Assembly (NCBI GenBank): GCA_019828595.1
Contig: JAHQRK010000005.1
Location: forward strand, 2,232,001 to 2,296,000
DNA length: 64,000 nt
Reading direction: 5' to 3'
Source of the DNA: Aphanomyces cochlioides
Lineage: Eukaryota > Oomycota > Saprolegniomycetes > Saprolegniales > Verrucalvaceae
In this document: positions 31,345 to 39,587 of the stretch, in pieces
Numbering within the stretch: the first letter of the stretch is position 1
How the letters are laid out: the number at the start of each line of letters is the position of its first letter
Notes under the pieces: generated by a model
Told to the model about the DNA's origin: nothing
The model's input: the letters and a program-made list of their open reading frames with translations, nothing else
The model's database searches: none
Translations under genes and position numbers: made by a program

Positions 31345-32372
31345 AAAAATAAATTATTGTCAAGACAAAATAGATCTTTTCTGAATTATTGAAGATCGTA
31401 TCCGGGAAAGATGACAAGGATCCGGGAGGCGACAACTCTGAGGGGATCCAATAGTCAGAAAGTGACTACCCATGCACGTCCTTGGTGTCGTCTCCAGACG
31501 AGCTCGTTCGACAAGAGCCAAACCGAAGCATTACACGAAATGCGTGGAAGAAGTGGACGAGTCGAATGATCGCGGACAGCAACATGGAGCGATGGCATCA
31601 ACCCAGCTGGAGCGACGAAGGTAATGAAGAGGCGATGCAAGTCCAACCTCTTGGGGACTGTTGTATCTCAGTCAGCGTGGACGAGTTGGCCGAACAACGC
31701 CAAGTGGAGAGATCGTCCAGAATACGATATGCTATGAGAGTCCCTGCCTGGGCGAAAGAGAAACACACTATCCCACCGGCGGACGCATGCCTCCTAGCCA
31801 GCGGTGTGGCTTACCTCTGAGCGAGGCAAAATCTGTTGACCTTCTGAACATCCTTTGGTGAACATCGTCTCTCGCCGCTCGTTTGACACAAGTGTGTGCT
31901 TTTTTATGATACTGCAAGCCCACCAACCTTCATCAACCGGCGGCGCTCAAGCCCCATCAGGGTGAGCAAAGTCTACAAGCAACCATGCGCGCCATCTGCC
32001 GCTACCATGCGTGGTCGCAGTTGACGTCCTTTGAATCTTCCATGCATTTCACGACGAGAGAAGGCAGGTTGTATTTCCACCAAGGAGCTGGCGATGAGGT
32101 TTTGTACAGATGAAGAAACCACGGCGACTTGATATTCCTCTTCAACTCCACCGAGACTCGCGAGCTGAGCAAAGAGCATGGACGAGCCAAGTTCTCCGTC
32201 AGATCCGATGCCTCCATCCATCCCAAGATTGTGCTCCGAGTTGGTTTATGGCCATCGTCTGTCGATGGCCCATGGACATTGGTCCATGTGGAAGATTTCG
32301 CCGAGCCAATCACGGGTCGCCATTCTCGAAACTTGAAACGACACAATCAAAAATCCAAAGACGACGACAGCG

Positions 32373-33434
32373 ATGTGGAATGAAATCCTTGATGCCTTGC
32401 TCGCCTACGTGGCCAGCTACACCAACCAAGAAGACGCCAATGTGGGCACAAGTTGCTCGCATGATGACTCTACTGAAATGACACCTGCAAACGATGACAT
32501 TGTCATGTCTGCGGCTGACGAACACGCCTTCCTGGTAGCCGCAAAATTGCTCAACGAACAAAATGAAGAAAACACCGACGAAGACAAAGAACGTCCAGCG
32601 AACAACTTATATGATGAAGACGACGACATGACGGCATTTGAAGAGCTCGCGTTTCTCGCAGCCGCCAAATTGCTCAACGAACAAACACACGACAAGACTA
32701 AAGAAGACGAAGGCCATCCGACCAACGACTGGTCTAACGAAGACAACGACATGACCGCATCGGAGGAAGACGAGTTCCTTATTGCGGCAAAGTTGTTGAA
32801 CAACCAAATTGACATCAAGGAAGACGAAGACCGTCCGACAAGCGAAAAAATGTTACATGAAGACGACGACATGGGCATGTCAGAAGAACACGCCTTCATT
32901 GTTGCAGCAGAATTATTGGATGAGGAATCCACGCAACAAACACGTTCCAGAAAACGCGTTCGACATGACTTGGAGACTGTGGTAGCCAATCGACGCCGTC
33001 TGCAGTTCCAGTCAGTGACCGTTAACAGCTTCCCAGACGACTTGGGCGCGTCCTGCTACGAGAGATGGTTTTCCCATTGGAATGAAGCTCAAGCATTGCA
33101 GCAAAGAAACTTTCGACCTCTCCAAGGTCATCGACGCCAACCATCGCTCGACAAGCTCGCCGCACCCAAGTCGTCTGGGAAGCTGTATACCGTCACCGAC
33201 TGGAATTGGATTCGACAATGTTTAGCTTCCACAGTCTCGCTTTCATCTCGAACGCGCTTTCTTGAGCGTGCTTGTTGCGTTGGTTGTTCTTCAAGTAATT
33301 CTGCAGCGACAATGAACGCATGTTCTTCTGACATGCCCATGTCGTTGTCTTCATTCGCGTGTAAAATCGAATGGCGTTTATTTTCCTTGGCGTTTTCGGC
33401 AGTCTGCTCGTTCAGCAAATTCGCGTCCAACTAA
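32373..33434 (+). CDS. Acidic repeat protein in the palindrome's left arm
   Basis: An open frame of 353 codons from ATG. It holds four tandem modules of about 37-42 residues, each with an acidic DDDM/DNDM lead, an EEHAFLVAAKLLNEQ-type helix and an acidic spacer (modules start near residues 40, 85, 127 and 168). After them comes a basic RSRKRVR stretch and a block SFPDDLGASCYERWFSHWNE. Beyond about residue 250 the frame crosses the palindrome centre and reads the antisense of its own duplicate, so the natural protein probably ended earlier or elsewhere. Family unknown. Upstream (32129-32383) another frame with a broken N-terminal part may belong to the same ancestral gene. Confidence 0.45.
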   Translation: MWNEILDALLAYVASYTNQEDANVGTSCSHDDSTEMTPANDDIVMSAADEHAFLVAAKLLNEQNEENTDEDKERPANNLYDEDDDMTAFEELAFLAAAKLLNEQTHDKTKEDEGHPTNDWSNEDNDMTASEEDEFLIAAKLLNNQIDIKEDEDRPTSEKMLHEDDDMGMSEEHAFIVAAELLDEESTQQTRSRKRVRHDLETVVANRRRLQFQSVTVNSFPDDLGASCYERWFSHWNEAQALQQRNFRPLQGHRRQPSLDKLAAPKSSGKLYTVTDWNWIRQCLASTVSLSSRTRFLERACCVGCSSSNSAATMNACSSDMPMSLSSFACKIEWRLFSLAFSAVCSFSKFASN

Positions 33435-34057
33435 CGACTTGTTTGATGGAGACAACGATATGAGCGCATCCGAAGAGCACGCGTTCCTCGTGGACGCGAA
33501 TCTACTCCACGAAGAAAATGAAGAAAACACTGACCGTCCAACGAACGACATGTGTGATCAAGACGACGATATGAGCGCACCCGAAGAGCACGCGTTCCTT
33601 GTAAGCGGTCTTCGTCGGTGTTTTTTCATTTTCTTCGTTGAGTAGATTCGCGTCCACGAGGAACGCGTGCTCTTCAGATGGGCTCATATCGTTGTCTTGA
33701 TCAAACAAGTCGTTCGTTGGACGGTCTTCGGTGTTTGCTTCAATTTCTTTGTGGAGTAATTTTGCGGCTACCAGGAAGGCGTGTTCGTCAGCTGCAGTCA
33801 TCACAATGTCGTCGTTTGCAAGTGTCACTTCAGTTGAGTAGTTCTCATGCGAGCTACTTGTGCCCACATTGGCGTCTTCTTGGTTGGTGTAGCTGGCCAC
33901 GAGCAAGGATTTCATTCCACTCGACAGAAGTTGGCCATAAACCAACTCGGAGCACAATCTTGGGATGGATGGAGGCATCGGATCTGACGGAGAACTTGGC
34001 TCGTCCATGCTCTTTGCTCAGCTCGCGAGTCTCGGTGGAGTTGAAGAGGAATATCAA
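33128..34057 (-). pseudogene. Degenerate mirror copy of the acidic repeat gene
   Basis: On the minus strand the right arm encodes the same features: a FLFNSTETRELSKEHG block (34057 downward), AKLL and DANLL modules (33502-34008), and the EEHAFIVAAELLEEQ module with RSRKRVR and SFPDDLG (33430-33128). Frames are broken by deletions and by the nested inverted segment near 33440-33690, so it cannot make the full protein. It is a diverged duplicate of the left-arm gene. Confidence 0.6.
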
Positions 34058-34841
34058 GTCGCCGTGGTTTCTTCATCTGTACAAAACCTCATCGCCAGCT
34101 CCTTGGTGGAAATACAACCTGCCTTCTCTCGTCGTGAAATGCATGGAAGATTCAAAGGACGTCAACTGCGACCACGCATGGTAGCGGCAGATGGCGCGCA
34201 TGGTTGCTTGTAGACTTTGCTCACCCTGATGGGGCTTGAGCGCCGCCGGTTGATGAAGGTTGGTGGGCTTGCAGTATCATAAAAAAGCACACACTTGTGT
34301 CAAACGAGCGGCGAGAGACGATGTTCACCAAAGGATGTTCAGAAGGTCAACAGATTTTGCCTCGCTCAGAGGTAAGCCACACCGCTGGCTAGGAGGCATG
34401 CGTCCGCCGGTGGGATAGTGTGTTTCTCTTTCGCCCAGGCAGGGACTCTCATAGCATATCGTATTCTGGACGATCTCTCCACTTGGCGTTGTTCGGCCAA
34501 CTCGTCCACGCTGACTGAGATACAACAGTCCCCAAGAGGTTGGACTTGCATCGCCTCTTCATTACCTTCGTCGCTCCAGCTGGGTTGATGCCATCGCTCC
34601 ATGTTGCTGTCCGCGATCATTCGACTCGTCCACTTCTTCCACGCATTTCGTGTAATGCTTCGGTTTGGCTCTTGTCGAACGAGCTCGTCTGGAGACGACA
34701 CCAAGGACGTGCATGGGTAGTCACTTTCTGACTATTGGATCCCCTCAGAGTTGTCGCCTCCCGGATCCTTGTCATCTTTCCCGGATACGATCTTCAATAA
34801 TTCAGAAAAGATCTATTTTGTCTTGACAATAATTTATTTTT

Positions 34842-34979
34842 CTGAATTGTAGTGCAATGATATTGCAATACTATTGCAATACACTGACCATGACTTGACA
34901 GTACTGTCAACTTGACGGTAAAGTGGCCGAATGTTGGACATGATAAAACTGGGCCACACCCAACGAGAACACGAGATCA
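34842..34979. promoter_or_regulatory. SART1 upstream region with 11-bp TGCAAT repeats and a TTGACAGT dyad
   Basis: TGCAAT starts at 34853, 34864 and 34875, an exact 11-bp period. A perfect 16-bp palindrome TTGACAGTACTGTCAA lies at 34895-34910. Both are between the palindrome end and the SART1 ATG at 34980. Confidence 0.55.
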
Positions 34980-37109
34980 ATGCCCAGAAGTCGCAGCCCG
35001 GTAAGACATCGCTCGAGAAGTGGAGGGAGATATCGTTCGCGAAGCAGAAGCAGGAGTCCAGCGCGTCATCGATCGAGGAGCCGTGGAAGATATGACCGAA
35101 AGCGCGATCGCGGCGGGACCAAGGATAAAAGACTGCGACGAAACTCCGACGAAGAAGTGCAAACCAAAGCCCCAGACAAAAAGAGCAATGAAGACATTGC
35201 CACCGACAAGAACGGTGAAATTAGCTTGAGTATCGAGGAAACAAACAAATTGCGTATCTCGATGGGTCTCAAACCCCTGAGGCTGACGAAATCTGCCGCC
35301 GATGACAAAGAGGTTAATTTGGCCAAATCGCGCGAACAGGTCGAAGATGATGCGCGCAAAAAGGCTATCAAAGAAGCTCTTGAAAAATCCAAGCGGAAGC
35401 GTGAGTACACGGAAAAGCTCAAGGGTCAATCTCTCGGTGAAGTGCTCCAGAAAGACGCACCGAACTCTGCTTTGGACTGGGTTCGCCAAAGTCGCCAAAA
35501 GAAGACGTCCGCCGTGGCCAGCGCCACTACAAAACACGACGCGCCAAAGCAATATACAGCCGAAGAACTCAAAGGATTGACTGTAGTCCATGATGCTCAA
35601 ACATTTGAAGAAGGCGAAGAAGTTATTTTGACATTGAAAGACCAGCGCATCTTAACGACAGACCTGAACGATGTCAACGACGAAGGTGACGAGCTCGAAA
35701 ACGTTGAAATCAGCGAGGCCGACCGTCGCGCTGAGCGTGAAGAGCGCATGAAGCGAGCCAGTGGACCCGTGTACAGTGGATTTGATGACGATGAGTTCAC
35801 ATCTGTGATTGGCGTGAAAGCGCCTCTCAAGAAACGTTTGTTGGCGCAATATGACGAAGAGGATGACTTTGTCGCGGGAAGGGAGCGCAAGAAGTTCGCA
35901 CTGAGCGACGCAGGCTCGCATCAAATCGACAAGGCTGTGCCAGTCGAGACAGCCAAGAGCGGGTCGTTGTCTTTGGCGACAAACAAGCAGCAAGCCATCG
36001 AGGAATACTACACAGCGGACGAAATGGCGCTCTTTGCCAAAAAGAAATCCAAGAAATTGCGCAAGAAGCAAAAGACGCGCCAAGTCGTCGCCGACGAAGA
36101 AGAGGAAGTAAAGGAAGAAGAAGCCAACAGTTCAAGTGCGTTGATTGAACAGCTCGAGCAGCAAGCACCTCCAAGCACCAGCGCCGACCATGGCAAGCGA
36201 TCCAACGCGGCAAATGCACCTACAGATGAAACCAACAATCGCATGCGCTTTGAACATGCCCGAAAACGTGCCAACGAGCGCGTCCAAGCCATGGTCGAAA
36301 AAATGAAACATGCTGCCGACGATATCGATGAAGAATTGAGCGAGTCACTCGCGAGATCACGCCGTGCCGCGCTTCTCCATGCCACAGACACGACCAAAAC
36401 TACTGCAACGGTTCCTGCGCCGGGTCAAGCCCCACCGGTGGTGCTCCAACTCTTAGCCGCAAAGCCCACCGAGGCCAATATTTTCAAGGAAACCACGACG
36501 GAAAACACAGTTGTCTTCAGTGAAGCGACGGATTTTGAAGCGCGTGTGAAGAATGCCATGGACGAACGTGCCGCCGCCGCTGCTGCTGCTTCCATAACCC
36601 ACAAGGACCACAAGCATTTGACTGCTACCACAGTGGAAGAAGAAGACGAAGAGGAAACCAAGGAAGAAGTTCAAGAAGATGAAGAAGATGAGGAAGAAGA
36701 GGCTGGATGGGGCGTCGAAGAGCCTTTGGTACAAAGCGGCATGGCTGCGACCTTAGCATTACTGCGGAATCACGGCGACTTGAAAGATCATATCCAAGTC
36801 CGCCAAGCAGGACGTGCCAACGATTACCGCGAGAAGGATGTCGAAGACGAATTGACAATCAAAGACGGCGTCAAGCTCGACTACCGCGACGAATTTGGCC
36901 GCTTGTTGACCAAGAAGGAAGCATTCCGCCGCATTTCGTATCGGTTCCATGGCCATACTCCTGGCAAGAAGAAGCAAGAGAAACGTCTCAAGCAACTCAA
37001 GGAAGAATTGGCCCAGCAGAAGAACCTTGGAAGCGTCGAACAGCGCATGCAGACGCTCGAGAAGCGTCAGAAAGTCGCCAAACAAGCACATGTTGTCCTG
37101 TCTGGATGA
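34980..37109 (+). CDS. SART1: SART1/Snu66, U4/U6.U5 tri-snRNP protein
   Basis: A single-exon 709-residue gene. SART1 holds the tri-snRNP together and is needed for its recruitment to the spliceosome. The N-terminus is RS-rich (SRSRSRSRSPARHRSRSRGR). Family motifs follow: LRISMGLKPL near residue 95, LDWVRQSR, a VILTLKDQRIL block, DELENVEISE, GMAATLALLRNHGDL, and the C-terminal LDYRDEFGRLLTKKEAFR with FHGHTPGKKKQEKR. Acidic and charged coiled regions fill the middle, as in other SART1 proteins. It converges on the Kish gene, 40 bp apart. Confidence 0.92.
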   Translation: MPRSRSPVRHRSRSGGRYRSRSRSRSPARHRSRSRGRYDRKRDRGGTKDKRLRRNSDEEVQTKAPDKKSNEDIATDKNGEISLSIEETNKLRISMGLKPLRLTKSAADDKEVNLAKSREQVEDDARKKAIKEALEKSKRKREYTEKLKGQSLGEVLQKDAPNSALDWVRQSRQKKTSAVASATTKHDAPKQYTAEELKGLTVVHDAQTFEEGEEVILTLKDQRILTTDLNDVNDEGDELENVEISEADRRAEREERMKRASGPVYSGFDDDEFTSVIGVKAPLKKRLLAQYDEEDDFVAGRERKKFALSDAGSHQIDKAVPVETAKSGSLSLATNKQQAIEEYYTADEMALFAKKKSKKLRKKQKTRQVVADEEEEVKEEEANSSSALIEQLEQQAPPSTSADHGKRSNAANAPTDETNNRMRFEHARKRANERVQAMVEKMKHAADDIDEELSESLARSRRAALLHATDTTKTTATVPAPGQAPPVVLQLLAAKPTEANIFKETTTENTVVFSEATDFEARVKNAMDERAAAAAAASITHKDHKHLTATTVEEEDEEETKEEVQEDEEDEEEEAGWGVEEPLVQSGMAATLALLRNHGDLKDHIQVRQAGRANDYREKDVEDELTIKDGVKLDYRDEFGRLLTKKEAFRRISYRFHGHTPGKKKQEKRLKQLKEELAQQKNLGSVEQRMQTLEKRQKVAKQAHVVLSG

Positions 37110-37149
37110 AGATAATATAACTAAATCTTTTCTTATCCATAAAGATGGT

Positions 37150-37435
37150 TTAATCTGCAAAGAGGAGACGGTGCACAGCCATGGCTAGCAACATGAGAGC
37201 CACATATTCGCTTTTGCGCTCGCCAATGCGCGATGCTTTCCAGCAAAGACCTGTGAACCCTTCGTGTTTTCCCGGTTCTTGTCCTCGGTCAAAAATCGTC
37301 GGCATCTTCATGCGAATGAACGTACACGTGCAAATGACGAGCAAGAGCATCGTGAGCATTCCCGTAAAGTTGAAGAGAGCAGTCTAGACGCGATAGTGAT
37401 CAAACCTCAGCATGAATCTTGGAGCTTCTTACCAT
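37150..37435 (-). CDS. TMEM167: Kish/TMEM167 secretory-pathway membrane protein, ATG-only first exon
   Basis: Exon 1 is the ATG alone (37433-37435), followed directly by GTAAGA. After a 49-nt intron (37384-37432) exon 2 (37150-37383) encodes the rest; 78 residues in total. Kish proteins are small Golgi membrane proteins of constitutive secretion. The match is strong: ALFNFTGMLTMLLLVICTCT, IFDRGQE, CWKASRIGERKSEYVAL. Two membrane helices flank the central loop. Without the split start the first residues would be missed. Its 5' side is only 117 bp from the Crypton array. Confidence 0.92.
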
Positions 37436-37551
37436 CAGGTCGCCACGCCTTCCGCTTATCGTCGGGTCGAAATAATTCTTTACCGTTAATTTAAAATCAT
37501 GAAAACAAAAGCGTCAAATATCATGAAAAATAACGATTAATTCCAACGAAT

Positions 37552-37557
37552 TTATGT
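37552..37557. repeat. TTATGT recombination/attachment sites of the Crypton units
   Basis: The hexamer occurs at the left edge (37552-37557), at every internal junction (39784, 42016, 44248, 46480, 48712, 50945) and at the right edge (53177-53182). Flanking host DNA reads CCAACGAAT before the first and ATTTTTTAAAAT after the last. Short direct repeats of this length, without target duplication, are what circle-plus-recombinase insertion leaves. Confidence 0.85.
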
Positions 37558-37762
37558 GACCTTAATCTGTCGCATACGACTCAATCATCCGATATGCCTC
37601 TTTGTTGTATTTCATTGGATAAAAAACAACGCATTACTCATTTGTGGGTGCGGAGTCGGCGTGGTCAAGGAAGAGCACGCGGGTTGAAGGCTACGCTAGT
37701 CTCGCGAGGGCTCAAGGTCCGTTGTAGGCGTCTGGGTGGCTCATCTACAAGGCGCTGATGAT

Positions 37763-38024
37763 ATGAGACTCGGTCTTTTGCTACTGGTGAGTGTGTGAAT
37801 GTCAAAACGAGCATTTGGATTGAGTGTAGGCTCGTCTTGTCGAAGTTCCAGTATGCTGTACAGAAACAAATGCACCACCACCAGCCAACGGCGAAATTGC
37901 TGCCCTTGCCAAAACTACTCTACCATTCACCCGAGCCCTCCCAAGCAACCAAAGCCGTTTGACTGTCGTCAAACCGGCAATATTTCTCGAAGTGTGGAAG
38001 CTTGGCGATTTGAATGACTCGTAA
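37763..38024 (+). CDS. Predicted second Crypton gene, two exons, 72 residues (present in all seven units)
   Basis: Exon 1 37763-37786 (MRLGLLLL), a 43-nt intron with GTGAGT donor and TGTAG acceptor (37787-37829), exon 2 37830-38024. The join gives an open frame starting MRLGLLLLARLVEVPVCC, with a Pro/Ala-rich middle and an end VWKLGDLNDS. It converges on the recombinase stop, 43 bp apart in unit 1. The same gene lies at 39994-40255, 42226-42487, 44458-44719, 46690-46951, 48923-49184 and 51155-51416. An ATTGGATAAAA element precedes it, as on the recombinase side. Intron size fits the genome norm. No family recognised; the copies are too alike to show selection, so this stays a prediction. Confidence 0.4.
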
Positions 38025-38067
38025 CGGGTCCTTACCATTGAGAATCACGAGCTCTTAAGCATGCAAA

Positions 38068-39558
38068 TCAATACAAGCATTGACATCTCAACTCCATTAT
38101 ATCATAAGCAATTGCTTCGCTTTTCTTTCGAACTTCATGCAATAGTTTGGCATATGAATCAGTGTAGCCAGCATACGCAGCCTCAAATTGCGCCAAGTCT
38201 TGATATTTGCTGAACGCCAGGGCAATTGTTTGTCGCTCTGAATATCTCTTTCTATCTGACAGGATCATGCTTTTCGTGAAGTCTTTCAGTGGACGACGAA
38301 GTCCAACTTTGGGATCAGCCGTGAACCACTGCTGCCAGACGTCTTTGGCTGATCGAGCAGTTGGAATGGACTTTTGATTCAAGAAAACTGCGATGCTCTC
38401 TTGCCGTTTGATAGTAGTAGATTGCGCTTTACTGGGCTTGGGCAAGCTCTGCTCCAACTTCTCGTAGAGTGCAGTGGCTATACTGTCAACATCAAATGGC
38501 AGAATTTGTGTGGACTTTTCAGTGATTGCATCGCCTTGAGATCTGCCACTACGAAGCAGGTTGCGAGGATCAATTTCATTGCTGATACTGCGTGTCACAA
38601 GATATTCACATAGCGTTTTGGCATCACTCCATCTACACCAGGCCATCAGCTCACGAAAATTAAACTTTCTGTCCTTGGACTCGAAGACGCGGAAGAAGCT
38701 ACCGCCTCTTCTCATACTATGGAGTGATATCCCAATAGGCAAGTAAGGTGTGTTTTGGACAGCTTCCTGTAGACACTGTCGTATATGATTTTGCTCAAGC
38801 TTTTTAAACCAATCCACCGAAGGAATGCCATTTGCAAGCATAGTGTAGTGTGGGAAAACAAACGCATCTTGAGAAATTTGTGAACATGACTTTTGAAGAA
38901 CGCCAAGATAGTCGCTGTACAAGCCACATATTTTCAAACAAGGATAAGATTTCTCGTCGACAAGGTGATAGATTTGACAGTCATCTTCGACACTGGCTTT
39001 CTTATGCCAACGCAGACGAACTGAGAGATATTGCCCATTTTCATCGTTGCCAAGATCAACGTCATTCCACCGTAAATTGAGCATTTCACTTATTCGAAAG
39101 CATCCAAGAAAGCAGCCACAAAACATGAAACGATACAATGCACCAACAAAGGGATGATAAACAGCAAATGCGTTCATGACAGCGGAAAGCTCAAAGACAG
39201 ACAGGGGGTGGGCTTTCTTCTCCTCGTCCAAATTGTTTAATTTGTTGTATTTTTGCAGGCCAACTACGTATCGTTTTGCTTCGGCGTCTCTGGCTGGGTT
39301 TGGAGTAATGTTCTTAGTTGTAAAGAAAGCCACCAGTGCTGCTTTTGCTGAATCAATGGTTCTAGCTGACTTGCCGTTCGAGTAAAGATAATGAAAGAAG
39401 TCTGTACATTCCTTTGCTGATGCTTGCTCGGGCAACAACTCACTTTTGTTTTCTTTGCAGAATGCGACAAACTGCTTTTGATACGTCTCGTAGACTTTGC
39501 GAGTCGATGCTCCATGAAATGACTCTTCAATCGTCTCCTTGGATGGAACTTGCGCCAT
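38068..39558 (-). CDS. Crypton tyrosine recombinase, unit 1 (496 residues)
   Basis: Residues ~10-115 form a SAM-like core-binding domain (AKECTDFFHYLYSNGKSART). The catalytic domain follows: Arg155 in FRISEMLNLRW, Lys186/187 in RWHKKAS, His280 and Arg283 in ISLHSMRRGG, Trp310 in CRWSDAK at the His/Trp position, and nucleophile Tyr319 in LCEYLV. Residues ~404-455 (DVWQQWFTADPKVG, RKRYSERQTIALAF) resemble the Gcr1-type DNA-binding domain of Cryptons. The ATG at 39558 is chosen because an initiator-type element sits 13-29 nt upstream; the open frame continues upstream only from a TTG. Unit 1 lacks one C present in the others near 38118-38120 and so has a longer C-terminus (RKKSEAIAYDIMEL). Confidence 0.92.
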   Translation of the reverse strand: MAQVPSKETIEESFHGASTRKVYETYQKQFVAFCKENKSELLPEQASAKECTDFFHYLYSNGKSARTIDSAKAALVAFFTTKNITPNPARDAEAKRYVVGLQKYNKLNNLDEEKKAHPLSVFELSAVMNAFAVYHPFVGALYRFMFCGCFLGCFRISEMLNLRWNDVDLGNDENGQYLSVRLRWHKKASVEDDCQIYHLVDEKSYPCLKICGLYSDYLGVLQKSCSQISQDAFVFPHYTMLANGIPSVDWFKKLEQNHIRQCLQEAVQNTPYLPIGISLHSMRRGGSFFRVFESKDRKFNFRELMAWCRWSDAKTLCEYLVTRSISNEIDPRNLLRSGRSQGDAITEKSTQILPFDVDSIATALYEKLEQSLPKPSKAQSTTIKRQESIAVFLNQKSIPTARSAKDVWQQWFTADPKVGLRRPLKDFTKSMILSDRKRYSERQTIALAFSKYQDLAQFEAAYAGYTDSYAKLLHEVRKKSEAIAYDIMELRCQCLY

Positions 39559-39570
39559 GTCAAACGAGGG

Positions 39571-39587
39571 AAATTTTGAAATGACTG
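39571..39587 (-). promoter_or_regulatory. Initiator plus flanking element of the Crypton recombinase
   Basis: CAGTCATTTCAAAATTT on the minus strand closely fits the oomycete TCATTYYNCAWTTT core promoter, 13-29 nt before the recombinase ATG. A GATTGGATAAAATTG motif (CCAAT plus TATA-like) lies about 30 nt further up. All seven units share both. Confidence 0.6.

Larger units (their letters stand above)
31345..34841. repeat. 3.5 kb imperfect palindrome (inverted duplication)
   Basis: The sequence from 31345 rightward reappears as the reverse complement from 34841 leftward. The outer ~900 bp of each arm (31345-32250 and 33925-34841) are almost identical. Inner parts are diverged: the right arm lacks about 110 bp matching 32262-32372 and other segments. 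The arms meet near 33080-33135, so the loop is only tens of bases. A smaller nested inverted repeat lies inside the right arm (about 33465-33525 against 33620-33685). The termini are AT-rich (AAAAATAAATTATTGTCAAG) and contain CCGGATA motifs. It may be a foldback-type mobile element or a one-off inverted duplication; no clear target-site duplication is seen. Confidence 0.85.

Noticed and set aside
31482..31820. 112-codon frame in the palindrome's outer arm
   Set aside because: Present in both arms because of the duplication; no protein-like motif, and the other frames are equally open.
35066..36858. Several Ser/Leu-rich frames opposite SART1
   Set aside because: Antisense of Glu/Lys/Arg-rich coding sequence; no independent support.
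37799..38038. Unspliced 72- and 78-codon frames in each Crypton unit
   Set aside because: The plus-strand frame starts inside the probable intron of the second gene and the minus one is its antisense; the spliced frame is the better model.
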